Positions 43,940-55,244 of a DNA stretch of 64,000 nucleotides are shown here, one piece after another. Source of the DNA: Anodontia alba (taxonomy: Eukaryota; Mollusca; Bivalvia; Lucinida; Lucinidae); NCBI GenBank assembly GCA_964016985.1, contig OZ024830.1, positions 18,934,387 through 18,998,386 on the forward strand. Direction: 5' to 3'. Positions within the stretch are counted from its first letter, which is position 1; each line of letters starts with the position of its first letter. The notes under the pieces were generated by a model. That model ran no database searches. It was not told where the DNA came from and worked only from the letters and a program-made list of their open reading frames with translations. The position numbers and the translations under genes were made by a program.

Positions 43940-44540
43940 TGCAGAAAAATAAAGAATATCCCTTTAACTTAGAACTATGAAAGCAATTTTATGTAGTGCC
44001 ATACTCAGAAACAGTCCTGCATAGATTGTCTCCTGATACTGTACCATACCCAGAGACACTACCGTTTATAATATGAATATAGGCACTGCCTAGAAATGGG
44101 CATGGCAATTGCTTAGTTTTCAGTTAGCCAAAGTGTTATTGTTATTGTTGATGCAGGACATGGGCACAATCTGTAACAATGCAGACGAAAAAAAAATACA
44201 CTAGACTCGCTCTATTTTTTATTACAATTCCCTGCCGAATGTCATCATGATTAACTATTTGTTTCCAATTGAGCATCTCTTTAATGCTGAACAACATTAC
44301 TGAAGTTGTTAAGAATAAATAATTATATTTTCAAACCCTTTATGTAGTTTTTGAAATTTCTGCAGCTGCTTCAATTAACGAAATGGAAGTTAAAAAGGAG
44401 TGTAGAAAAAAACGTATATAAAAATAAGTTCCGTAATACAGTGTCGAAAATCCTACTGGTTTTACAGAGTTATGATTATCAGCAGAGTCTTTGAGTTATA
44501 GTATCTGATATGCTTTGAGTTATAGTATCTGATGAACTGA
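43940..44540. other. No recognised feature
   Basis: No repeat or coding signal is evident apart from a short direct repeat at 44505-44535 (TTGAGTTATAGTATCTGAT twice). Confidence 0.4.
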
Positions 44541-44541
44541 G

Positions 44542-44657
44542 ATGAAAGCGCCAGGTGAATCACTCTGTTTCTCACCAGTTTTCAATTTGCGAGACTCGGG
44601 TCGCGAGATTGATAACTTTGGCACGGATCAGCCGAGAGACATGGGCAGGACACAGAG
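44542..44657 (+). other. Candidate first exon (weak)
   Basis: An open stretch from ATGAAAGCGCCAGG runs without stops into ACACAGAG followed by GTGAGT, a strong donor at 44658. The encoded peptide has no known motif. G+C is locally raised compared with its neighbours. No partner exon was found. Confidence 0.25.
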
Positions 44658-44679
44658 GTGAGTTTCATGCGTGTTAACT

Positions 44680-44760
44680 ATAGGCGTGCAAGCCAACGTT
44701 GCCTGCTGCCATTGACGCCGGCGTCAACGTTGCCTTCGACAACGTTGGCCATGCCTGTAT
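44680..44760. repeat. GC-rich inverted repeat
   Basis: GCCAACGTTG and CAACGTTGGC arms surround GACGCCGGCGTCAACGTTGC. Confidence 0.5.
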
Positions 44761-45349
44761 TATTATTGAACAACATATGAAGTCTATGTTTTTTCCCATG
44801 TAAAAAACATTTGAAAAAAATATATTTGCTAGAAAAGTACTATGTACAGGTTAGAAAAATGCAAGAGATCAGTTCTGGCTTATATACAGACCCCAAGTAT
44901 CTGTGGGATGAATGAGTGGGTGGCAAGAGGTGGGTGCGGCTGGGAGGATGAAGAAGGATCAAAATACCATGTTTTCAGAATATGGTTGTGTTGCATATCA
45001 CACGGCATGAAGAGTATTTACGGGTAGTTATTTTTCCATTCCATGACAAGCATGTCAATATGCAAAACAAGGAAGCTCAATAAGTCATAGGTTTCCGTGA
45101 TACTGGCACTCCAAAATATCATGGCTTCTTTAATAAAAATCGAAGGAAAGCAATTGCGGCATTTCATATAGATATCTTCTAATCATTGGAAATACTTCAG
45201 ACGTTTAAAAGCAGGATAATCTCAAAGCAAATACAAACCACATAATATCGATGAATGTAAAGTCGTTCAGGTGTCCCATTTCTTTTAGAGAGTGCAGATA
45301 GGGGAGCTAACCGCGGTTCGACTGCATATGACGTCACAAGAGGGTGCAC

Positions 45350-47700
45350 ACTAATTTCCGGGATGTTATGTCCGGAATGTAGGGGTCAGTGGCGCATTGT
45401 CCTTAATATCTCGATTTATGGTGCTCAGAATTTAATAAAATTGGTATTATTTGAAAATTTAAGCTCCATTCTAAAAGATTATTAAATTTTTTTTACTCTT
45501 TTGAGAGTCGATTTCGGACTTTGAAATGTTCGGGATGTAATGTCCGGGATGTTCGGGTAGTGGTGCGTTGTCCTTGATGTCTCAACTTTTGGTGGTCAGA
45601 ATTTAATAAAACATTATATCATTTAAAAAATTTATGTTCCATTCTAAAAGATTATTAAAAATATTTTCCAGTTTATAACCCTCTGAGGTCGATTTTGGAC
45701 TTTGAAATGTCCGGGATGTATAGGTAATGGTCAGAATTTAATAGAATTTATATTATTTAAAAATTTAACTTGAGCTCTATTCTAAAAGATTATTAAAATA
45801 TTTTCCAATTTTTACCTCTTTGAAGCTCGGACCTAATAATACACGGACTTGTCACTAACGGAACTGCCAAAATATGTTGTCATGGCTTGATTTTAGCGCT
45901 ATTTTACAGCACAATGGTCATTAAAAATTATTTTGGATAATAACTGAAGTTGTAATAAATTGTTTTAATAGGTTTAGTTGAAAAATGTCAAGTCACAATT
46001 AATTAGATTGACGTTATAACTTCATTTTGGGCGAACTTCTGATGATTTTCTGCTAAAAGTGCCGAAAATAGCTAAAATGGGTACCTAGTTTTCTCGTTGA
46101 TGTTTACAAAATCTGTTGATTTTTCCTTAAATATAATGCTGCAGTCTTACAGGTAATATATTAACCTATTGCTTTTTCAAAACAAGTCTGAGATATTTGG
46201 AAAAATAAGTGAAATATGAGCATTTAAATTTCAACATACAAAATTATGAAAACTCAGCCACGACAACATATTTCCAGTAAATGCAATACCTGTATCATAG
46301 TTACTAGTCCAGTGTATATTGGGTCCAAGCTTTGAAGTCGACTTCGGACTTTGAAATACCTGGGATGTTCAGGATGTAATGGTGCGTTGTCCTTAATAGC
46401 TCAGTTTTTGGTGGTCAGAATTTAATAAAAATTATATCATTTGAAAATTTAAGCGCCATTCTAAAAGATTACTAAAATTATTTTCCATTTTTTACGCCTT
46501 TGATGTCGATTTTGGATTTTGAAATGTCCGGAGTGTTCGGGATGTAATGTCCGGGGTGTATAGGTAGTGGTGCGTTTTCCTTAATATCTCAACTTTTGGT
46601 GATCAGAATTTAATAAAATTTATATCATTTGAAAATGTAAGCTCCTAAATGATTATTAAAAAAGTTGATAATAAAGGAAAGTTATTTAAGAAAAATGTCG
46701 ATCCCACCTGCCTGCGACCCCGGATCATCCAGAAATAGACATCAAAGAGGTAATAATTATTATTATTATTATTATTATTATTTTATTTTAGAATGGAACA
46801 AAGAGTTTTGAATAATAGGCTTCAACTTTTATTAAATTCCGACAATAACATGTTGAGATATCAAGGGCATCGCACCATTACATATACATCGGACATTACA
46901 TTTCGAACATACCGGACATTTCAAACTCTGAAATCGTCTCAGTCAAAGGGGTAAAAGTGAAGATATTTTAATACTCTTTTAGAATGGAGCTTAAATTTTA
47001 AAATGATACCAATCTTATTAAATTTTAAAATGATACCAATCTTATTAAATTCTGACCACCAAAAAGTGAGATATTAAGGACAACGCACCAGTACCTATAC
47101 ATCCCGGACATTACACCCAGAACATCCCGGACATTTCAAAGTCCAAAATCAACCTCAAAAGGGTAAAATTTGGTTGGAAACTATTTTTTGATAATCTTTC
47201 AGAATGGAGCTTAAATTTTTAAATGATATAAATTTTATTATATTGTGAACACTAAAAGTTGAGATATTAAGGACAACGCACATCCCTGACATTACATCCC
47301 GATTTTTCGGGCCATTTCAGTCCAAGATCGACCTCAAAGGGGTAAAACTGGAAAATATTTTTTTAATAATCTTTTAGAATGGAGCTTAAATTTTCTAATG
47401 ATATAGAATTTTATTAAATTTTGACCACTAAAAGTTGAGCTATTAAGGCCAACGCACCGCTACCCATACATCCCGGACATTACATCCCGAACATTCTGGA
47501 CATTTCAAAGTCCGAAATCGACCTCAAAGGGGTCAAATTTGGAAAATATTTTTTTAATAATCTTTTAGAATGGAGCTTAAATTTTTAAATGGTACCAATT
47601 TTATTAAATTCTTACCACCACAAGTCGAGATGTTAAGGGAAACGCACCACTAACCCATACATCCAAGACATGACATCCAGAACATCCCGGCCTCACAAGA
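45350..47700. repeat. Head-to-head array of about 180-bp units
   Basis: Units read GTGCGTTGTCCTTAATATCT, TCAGAATTTAATAAAAT, CATTCTAAAAGATTATTAAA, GTCGATTTTGGACTTTGAAA, TGTCCGGGATGT. They run forward at 45380-45830 and 46330-46730, and in reverse complement at 46790-47695 (CATCCCGGACATT near 47102, 47280, 47466 and 47655). The turn lies near an ATT microsatellite at 46752-46784. The stretch 45835-46325 is unrelated sequence within the forward arm. Confidence 0.75.
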
Positions 47701-47896
47701 CGGACTACTCCAAATGACCTCGTACAACGTCAATTTTTACGATAGTAAATTTGTCAAACTGTAGAGCAGCCTATTTAGTTCATCCTTGTGTTAGAAACTG
47801 ATACGCCATAACATTTTATTTTAATGGGTCTTTACACGTTCTAGAGCTTAACGTGATTCGGGATATTATGAGACACGGTTGCACTTTTATACTGCC

Positions 47897-47922
47897 AAAA
47901 AAAAAAAAAAAAAAAAAAAAAA
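47897..47922. repeat. Poly-A tract
   Basis: An uninterrupted A run of 26 bp; no element end is recognisable upstream. Confidence 0.7.
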
Positions 47923-47983
47923 GCCAGATGTAAAAAAAATGATTAGGCCTAATGAGGCGCTGTTTTACTATTTATTCCCTATT

Positions 47984-48080
47984 TATAGATATCCATAATT
48001 ATTTATGGATATCCATAAATTGAATTAGTGGTATCCATAAGAATTAGTGATATCCATAATTATTTATGGATATCAATAAT
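47984..48080. repeat. Short palindromes of TGGATATCCA type
   Basis: ATTTATGGATATCCATAA and relatives are repeated four times in 97 bp. Confidence 0.6.
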
Positions 48081-48149
48081 GTTATCCTGCAGTATAATTA
48101 GGTTGATTACCACGTTCATGCATGGAACTGTCTAGCAAAGAATCGGAGA

Positions 48150-48460
48150 CTTGTGTAACCTACAAGCTCAAAACAGATTTTTAAGATGGCGACCCTGGCG
48201 GCCATCTTGGATTTCCTATCTTAATTATTTTAGCTACAAGTCGCCCCGATACTTCCTACCAAGTTTCGAGTCTTTCCGTTCAGGAGAAGAAGCGCAAAAT
48301 AGATTTTCGAGATGGCGGCCATCATGGAATTCCGATCGGAACGATTTGAGCTATTTTTATATCTCTACAAGTTGTCCCGAAACTTACTACCAAGTCTCGA
48401 GTCAGTTGGCTTTTCGGTTCAGGAGAAGAAGTGCGAAATAGATTTTCAAGATGAGCTACT
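48150..48460 (+). repeat. Units of the 37393-38818 element family
   Basis: AGATTTTTAAGATGGCGACC, CTTCCTACCAAGTTTCGAGT and GTTCAGGAGAAGAAGCG recur about twice. Both ends are missing. Confidence 0.6.
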
Positions 48461-48602
48461 CCTGTGCAGACTTTATTGGACATTGGGGTTGACAATAGCA
48501 AGATCGAGAGGTATATTTTACAATCAGTCTAAAGTGTTATCTTGGAGATTCTCAATAAACTTCGGAGATGCAGCAGAGAAGCTTTACCTTGGACATGAGT
48601 AG

Positions 48603-48875
48603 TCACGAAAACACGCCTATTCCAATATATTGAAAAAATTACAACCAAAACAGGAAAATTTTCAGACAAAAATTCTGATATTTTTCATATTCCTGCTCAT
48701 AACATAGATTGTTGGTACTCGTTAGAACCGCCTCGGTGAGGCGGTTCTAACGAGTACCCACAATCTATGTTTTTTAGCAAAATAAGAAAAATAATGTATA
48801 CTCCTGTAAACCCCAGTTTTACTATATAAAAATGGGGTTTAAGGGGATCAAAATTATATATACGTGTTTTCGTGA
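48603..48875. repeat. MITE family H copy, upstream of LINE fragment
   Basis: TCACGAAAACACGCCTATTC to TACGTGTTTTCGTGA, with the core-2 hairpin TAGAACCGCCTCGGTGAGGC at the centre. Confidence 0.75.
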
Positions 48876-49015
48876 TGGTTAAGCTGACTATGCATGCTGG
48901 TAGCTGACGTTCAGCGAATACAGACGGAAGCGCCGTTGCTGAGAATGTCAAGAAGGCAAGACGTACAATGTACAGCTTAAAATCAGCTGGGTAACATGGG
49001 GAGAATGGTCTTCAT

Positions 49016-49290
49016 CGCGAAAACATACCTATATAATTTTGACCCCCTTAAACTCCACTTTTATATAGTAAAACTGGTGTTTACAGGGGTATACATTATT
49101 TTTCTTTTTTCTGCTCAAAAACATAGATTGTGGGTATTCGTTAGAACCGCCTCGGCGAGGCCGTTCTAACGAGTACCCACAATCTATGTTTTGAGCAGAA
49201 ATACGAAAAATATTAGACTTTTTTATCTGAAAACTTTCAGGTTTTGGTGGTGAAATTTTCAATATATTTGAATAGGCGTGTTTGCGTAAT
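49016..49290. repeat. MITE family H copy, inside LINE
   Basis: Begins CGCGAAAACATACCTATATA and ends AGGCGTGTTTGCGTAA. It interrupts the LINE frame after HGENGLH. Confidence 0.8.
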
Positions 49291-50191
49291 GTTGACTCTG
49301 AAACGTCGCTACAATTGTACCAGATCTGTGTTCTACCAGTATTGCTGTACGGAATGGAGGTGGTGTTCCCTCGACCGAAATTTGTTGAGGTGCTGGTGAA
49401 GTTCAGTAAGCATAACCTCAAACATATCATGTCACTCCCTGTCACCACAGCAGATCCTGCAGTGTACATACTATCCGGTAGCCTCCCCGTAGAAGCTATG
49501 ATTCATCATATCTGTAGATTGTCAGAGTCATCAGTTGAGAAACAGTACGTTAGCAGTCCGTCAATGGGAGATAGCAGTCAGTTAACTCCCCTGAGTACTT
49601 TCTGTAAACAACTAGGTCCAATCAACTGGATTCCTCTGATATTATCATTAACATCTCTATCAAGGTTAGCTGCCTTTTCCTTAAGAAAACTAATTCAATT
49701 GTGATTATGTGCCCGTAAAGCTACCAAAATATCAAAAAGAAACCTTTTCTGTGCAATAAAATACATAATGTTAATGAATCTTTCATATGGAAACAGAATA
49801 TTTTAAAGTTAGAAGTGAGTTAAATTCCACTGGGGATCTATGATAAAAACAAAGAATTCCAATTAGAAGGACCCAGTTAGTATTTGGTCTACCTTGCACT
49901 TTACCTATCAAGGGAGACAACAGAAAAACTACTGCTATCTCTCATTGGCGGTAAAGAAGTTAGACAACAACAGCTGGTTTGTGGCAGTAAGGAAATTGTG
50001 TATCATGTACGGGCTTCCTGATTGTGAAAATCTCCTGGATGATCCCCAGACCAAAGCTTAGTGGATGAAAACCGTGCAAAAAAGCAATATGTAACTACTG
50101 GGGCAGTCGCTTAAAGTCTGTTACCCCACTATATCCAAGTCTGAAAAAGCTAGTGTTTAACGCGACGGAGTTGCTGAAACGACACCCACTC

Positions 50192-50468
50192 ATTACGAAA
50201 ACACGCCTATTCAAATATACTGAAAATTTTACCACCAAAAACTGAAAGTTTTCAGATAAAAAATCTAATATTTTTTTCATATTTCTGCTCAAAACATAGA
50301 TTGTGGGTACTCGTTAGAACCGCCTCGCCGAGGAGTTCTAACGAGTACCCACAATCTATGTTTTTGAGCAAAAATAAGAAAAATAACGTATACTCCTGTA
50401 AACCACAGTTTTACTATATAAAAGTGGGGTTTAAAGGGGTCAAAATTATATAGGTATGTTTTCGTGAT
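50192..50468. repeat. MITE family H copy, inside LINE
   Basis: ATTACGAAAACACGCCTATT to GTATGTTTTCGTGATGG, orientation opposite to 49016. Confidence 0.8.
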
Positions 50469-51039
50469 GGATAAAATCTGGAAACCTACATGAGGTTCCT
50501 CGAATTGCAGTACACTTGAAGATAGTTACTGGAACATACATATTACAAACAAACAGACAATCCTTTAATCAGAATCAAGTGGACCCGACATGCCTGTTAT
50601 GTAAAACCAGTGATGAAACAGTAGCCCACTTTCTGTTGGACCGTATCACCCTTGAAAGTATTAGACAACCCTCAGAGACAATCTTTACTCAGAGACATTA
50701 AACATATACTCAGAAACTGTGTTTTAGATCTCAATGATAGAGAAACGCTACTACAGTTACTAATCGACTGTACCGCTATGGTTGCTACAAAGATTGTCAG
50801 TGAAGTTGTATAGACCATATACGACGATTGTGTTACACACTGCACGTCGAGAGATATAACAGGCTTTCCGTGGTGCCACGTAGAAAAAGTAGTAGAAATG
50901 CTGAATCTTGTACAGTATAAAACAGTTGACTGTAAATCTCTGAGCTGTAAATAAATGGAAGCCGTGGTACACCTTAGCTACCCTTGTGTTCTTAAGACTT
51001 TTTAAGGTGTAAAATAGGGTGATGGACACTCATCATTTT

Positions 51040-51260
51040 AACCTTGGTTGAAAATAATAACTAACGTTCGTCCAGTGGGAGATTGTTACAACTCTGCAAG
51101 AGGTGCGTCGAATTCGGCGGAAGCTATATTCAACAACGACGACGGCCATGTTGGCCAGCTTGGATTTTTGATCGAAACTATGTTGACCTATTCATATACA
51201 GCCCTTAGATATTTTGTACCTATTTTTTGCTGGTTATTAGACAAATATCACAGTCAATTC
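51040..51260. other. No recognised gene
   Basis: GGCCATGTTGGCCAGCTTGG resembles the tandem unit of the 37393 family, but the rest is unassigned. Confidence 0.3.
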
Positions 51261-51261
51261 A

Positions 51262-51510
51262 TGTAATACCAAGAGGATAAGCAGCCTCGAAAAATCTCTG
51301 AGCGAAAAATATGTGCCTATACCAGGATGTCAGAAAAATGGGGCCTTTCACATAGGAATCCAGAAAAATCGGGCCATTCATATACATTCTGTTGAAAAAA
51401 GGGGGCCAATCATATACCTGGCAGCGCTGAAAAAGGTACCATTCGGCACGCACATCCGTACTATGCCATATATAGGAAGTCCCCGCGCCCTCCGCTCCGA
51501 GCGCTATTTC
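51262..51510 (-). repeat. CATATAC/GGGGCC repeat family, inverted copy
   Basis: Minus-strand match to 55725-56030: CAGCCTCGAAAAATCTCTGA, AGAAAAATCGGGCCATTCAT and GGCAGCGCTGAAAAAGG. Within it, units of about 40 bp with TCAGAAAAA, GGGGCC and CATATA repeat imperfectly. Confidence 0.6.
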
Positions 51511-51664
51511 TGATAGATACAAGTTGCCCCGATACTTCCTATTAAGTTTCGGGTCAATTGCCTTTCATAATCCTCTGCATTTCGCCAAGAGAGCTGCTAC
51601 TTTATAGCGACACTGGTTTCAACTTATCATCATAAAATCTGACAGCTTGATGGGGGATTGTTTT

Positions 51665-51950
51665 TAACCCTTAAAGCGCCAAGCAAAATTTGTAGCAGAC
51701 GACATTTATTTTTTTATTTATTTATTTTTTATTTATTTATTTTTTTTTTTAATTTCTCAAAGAAAACAAGTCTTGATATTTCATGTGAATCGTCTGCTGG
51801 ATTCACATGAAATATCATGACTTGTTTTCTTTGAAAAATTAACAAGCAGACGATTCACATGAAATATCAAGACTTGTTTTCTTTGAAAAATTAAAAAAAA
51901 ATCAAAATGTCGTCTGCTGCAGTTGTAATTGGCGCTTCAACGGTTATAAC
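51665..51950. repeat. MITE family D-type ends with duplicated half-hairpin
   Basis: TTAACCCTTAAAGCGCCAAG left, GGCGCTTCAACGGTTATAA right. The centre holds TTCACATGAAATATCA arms; the right arm plus TTGTTTTCTTTGAAAAATTA occurs twice, so the palindrome is lopsided. Confidence 0.65.
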
Positions 51951-52026
51951 TACACTAGCCAATATTCGTATTTATACCAATCTACATGTTGCTGAGTTAG
52001 TCTGTATCATCTAGCTTTCTGTAAAT

Positions 52027-52298
52027 CATTACGAAAACACGCCTATTCAAATATACTGAACAATTTACCACCAAAAAATGAAAATTTTCAGATAAAAAAT
52101 GATATTTTTCAAATTTCTGCTCAAAACGAGGCGGTTCTAACGAGTACCCACAATCTATGTTTTGGTTCTAACGAGTACCCACAATCTATGTTTTGAGCAG
52201 AAATAAGAAAAATAATATATACCCCTGTAAACCCCAGTTTTACTATATAAAAGTGGGGTTTAAGAGGGTCAAAATTATATAGGCGTGTTTTCGTGATG
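52027..52298. repeat. MITE family H with left core arm replaced by a second right arm
   Basis: Outer ends are normal (ATTACGAAAACACGCCTATT, AGGCGTGTTTTCGTGATG). At the centre GGTTCTAACGAGTACCCACA followed by ATCTATGTTTT occurs twice in direct orientation at 52135-52193, and most of the left arm is gone. Confidence 0.75.
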
Positions 52299-52449
52299 TT
52301 AAGGACAACCAGTTTATTCTTTATAAGCATGTAGGTACAGGAATGATGATGGATGAATTAAATTGTAGGCTGTTTGTTTATATACAGCAATTATAAGCTG
52401 TCAAAATAAATCAGATAAAAAAGCCATTCATACTGTTAGAAAGTTTCCT

Positions 52450-53015
52450 TTTTTCTGAAATATTGGCGAAATGCAGAGGATTCTTCAGTTCAGAAGAAGA
52501 AGCGCGAAATAGATTTTCAAGATGGCGACCATTTCCGCCATCTTGGATTCCGATCGGAACGCTTTTAGCTATTTTTTTATCTAAAAGTTGCCCCGATACT
52601 TCCGACCAAGTCTCATGTCAATTGGTCATTCGGTCTAAGAGAATAAGCATAAAATAGATTTTTAAGATGGCGGCCATGGCGGCAATCTTGGAACGATGTT
52701 AGCTATTTTTTATCTACAAGTTGCCTCGATACTTACTACCTAGTTTCGAGTCAATTGGCTTTCGGTTCAGAAGAAGAAGCGCAAACTAGATTTTCAAGAT
52801 GACAGCCATGGCGGTCATCCTGGATTTCCGATCGAAGCGATTTTAGCTATATTTGATCTATCTACAAGTCACCCCAACACTTCCTACCAAATTTCGCGTC
52901 AATTAGCCAAGGGGTGTAGGAGGAGTTGATTTTAAAGTAAATTGTTGACGCTGCACGACGGATAATGACCGATCACAATAGCTCACCTTGAGCACTTCGT
53001 GCTCCGGTGAGCTAA
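52450..53015 (+). mobile_element. 3' part of a 37393-family element
   Basis: Units with GATTTTCAAGATGGCGACC at about 52515, 52657 and 52792, then GCTGCACGACGGATAATGAC, AATAGCTCACCTTGAGCACT and CGTGCTCCGGTGAGCTAA. The terminal hairpin is GAGCACTTCGTGCTC. Confidence 0.7.
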
Positions 53016-53316
53016 TAAAGCTGACGAGACCGCCATGCCTTTTGATCCCAAACCACCGAAAATTGTTAAACAAGATGTACATATGTAGACTAGTGCTAAT
53101 AAAACAAATATCACTGTGTTGCGTGCACTTCAGCCTCTGAAGTTCTGTTCCCCCCAACATGTCATTTTCAAGGGTAAAAGGGGTATGGATAGGGAAATGT
53201 TTGCCACCATATACGTGTGTCTGCATCAGCCCAAATAGTTGGCTTGATTCTGAGCTGTGACAGAGCATTTCGTGAAGCACGTCTTCCAACCCTCCTCCCC
53301 CCACCCCCAAAAAATC

Positions 53317-53911
53317 ACTGCCGGTGGTCTTGTTATTAGACGGACACGTATCAATGTCCGGTTAGACGTGGCCAGGGGATGCAATAAGAATGGAATTATT
53401 CTCTTTGTCTTTCCACCCCACACCAGCATAAATTATATCCCCTCGACAGAGGCTGTTTCAAACCACTCAAAAATAACTTCCAGAAGAGAATCAAATCAAT
53501 ATACTGACAATAAGCCTGGGAAATTTTGTCAACATACTTATCTTTGGGCAGCTTTTTCGGAAAAGTCTATGCCAAGAATATCAGTCCGTCAACAGTCACA
53601 AAATGTCTCGAGAGACGGTGGTCTTGTTATTAGACGGACACGTATCAATGTCCGGTTAGACGTGGCCAGGGGATGCAATAAGAATGGAATTATTCATTCT
53701 GCCTTTCCACCCCACACCAGGCATAGATTATGTCCCCTCGACAGAGGCTGTTTCAAACCAGTCAAAGATAACTTCCAGAAGAGAATCAAATCAATATACT
53801 GACGAAAATCCTGGGAAATTTTGTCAACATACTTATCTTTGGACAGCTTTTCGAAAAAGTCTATGCCAAGAGCATCAGTCCGTCAACAGTCACAAAGTGT
53901 CTCGGGAGACG
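53317..53911. repeat. Two tandem copies of a 294-bp unit
   Basis: GGTGGTCTTGTTATTAGACG starts at about 53323 and 53617, and the two units are nearly identical over their length. The open frame crossing them simply follows the duplication; no motif is recognised. The second unit runs into half of a family H MITE. Confidence 0.75.
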
Positions 53912-54038
53912 GTTCTAACGAGTACCCACAATCTATGTTTTGAGCAGAAATATGAAAATATCAGAATTTTTATCTAAAAATTTTCATTTTTTGGTGGTAA
54001 AAGTTTCAGTATATTTGAATAGGCTTGTTTTCGTACTG
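53908..54038. repeat. Half of a family H MITE
   Basis: Starts at the hairpin centre (GGTTCTAACGAGTACCC) and runs to the right end TTGAATAGGCTTGTTTTCGT. The left half is absent. Confidence 0.75.
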
Positions 54039-54076
54039 TTGAGCTCATTCTGGGATCTTGAAAAATCGAGTTCCGC

Positions 54077-54302
54077 TTAACCTTTATCCTGCTGAATAAA
54101 CTAATTGAGCCACACCCATTTCTGACTATCCACTAATCAGATTACTTGATATAATGTAACCATTCAATTCATAAACTGCACGACAAATAGTGTTGATCCT
54201 GATCTCAAAATCCTGATCACATGGCTTCTGGAAGCCATCTGATCTGGATCTACACTGTTTGCAAAGGTAGGGGTTGTCGTGTTCAGGAGGATCAGGGTTA
54301 AG
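54077..54302. repeat. MITE family A, inverted orientation
   Basis: TTAACCTTTATCCTGCTGAA left, GAGGATCAGGGTTAA right. The core-1 hairpin at about 54190-54262 has a partly duplicated left arm (CCTGATCTCAAAATCCTGAT). Confidence 0.65.
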
Positions 54303-54610
54303 CCGGTACTAGGGGCGTATGCAATCCTGCTAACTACATTGCCGTCATATGAAGGGTCTGTTACAGGTAACGTTTATCGATTTTATTTGCAAATCTTGTA
54401 CAAACAAACTCGTGTTGCCGCACTCGATTGTTATCGCATTTGTAACTAGCACACACGGGAAACATATCTTATATTTTTATAAACTCAAGTTCTTTATTTA
54501 CTTAATAAAATCATCGACTGTATTGTTGTTACGTGTTTGAAGGCAGAAATAAACTTATGAAGAAAGACCACATCAAGTGGAAATTATTTGTATTCGGGCA
54601 CTTGCAAAAT
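54303..54610. other. No recognised feature
   Basis: The plus-strand frame at 54349-54540 has no identifiable motif. Confidence 0.35.
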
Positions 54611-54611
54611 A

Positions 54612-54760
54612 CCATTTACCCCAAGTAATCGGACGCCTTAACTCTAACCTATTAATGTGTCTTAAGTGTGTCTAAAACTGCTGGGTGTGCGGCAAACAGT
54701 GTAGACCCTGATTAGACGCCGCAGACCTGTCTGTCCGAAAACGTAGGGTAAAACGCTCAC
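54612..54760. repeat. MITE family B, degraded
   Basis: TTTACCCCAAGTAATCGGAC left, CAAACAGTGTAGACCCTGAT half core, CTGTCCGAAAACGTAGGGTA right end. Confidence 0.55.
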
Positions 54761-54764
54761 AGAG

Positions 54765-55240
54765 TCACGATCCTGCGCATCTACACTGTCTCGTACGTTT
54801 GTACTTGATTACTATATACGTCGATATATAGTAAACAATAGCCGTTATTGCATAAAAAGCAGTGTCACACGTAATTAACAGCACTGCATTAACCGGCGAA
54901 AAGCCATGTATTAACAAGGCAATTCACGCGCTGTTAACATGCACGGCTACGCAACTTTCAATATGATCGTACCGGGGTCACAGATTTGCTGCCGTTACGA
55001 GATGTGTACTGCCCGGCCCTAGAACGAGCATAGTCCGTGGAAATTGCGTTCGTGAGACATCGGTGAAAAGGCAAAACAAAATAGTGTAAATAATAATAAT
55101 GCGAAATGTAGCAAATGTTTTAAGTTTTTATGCAATAATAGCAATCGAACATGGATTAACATTCGCCAGGTCCCTTGGGAGGTGTTGAAAACCGCGGCGC
55201 ACATGTTAATCTGAGTCTTCGCTGTCCCTATATAGGCCTA
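54765..55240. other. No recognised feature
   Basis: Less repeat-rich and slightly higher in G+C than its neighbours. No exon with both splice sites was identified. Confidence 0.35.
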
Positions 55241-55244
55241 CCTG

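Larger units (their letters stand above)
48885..50820 (+). pseudogene. Jockey/CR1-like LINE fragment split by MITEs
   Basis: The C-terminal half of a LINE ORF. VKKARRTMYSL and HGENGLH (to 49015) are followed, after a MITE, by SETSLQLYQICVLPVLLYG, VTTADPAVYILSGSLPVEA and RLSESSVEK (49290-49550). NNSWFVAVRKLC and GLPDCENLLDDP come at about 49965-50050. After a second MITE, HLKIVTGTYILQTNRQSFNQ and DPTCLLC follow (50510-50620). Several stops are present in all parts. The block 49580-49720 fits poorly and may be another small insertion. The two family H MITEs (49016-49290, 50192-50468) lie inside the element. Confidence 0.8.

Noticed and set aside
53257..53802. 181-codon plus-strand frame as a gene
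   Set aside because: It spans a 294-bp tandem duplication (a multiple of three, so the frame stays open), with no motif or splice context.
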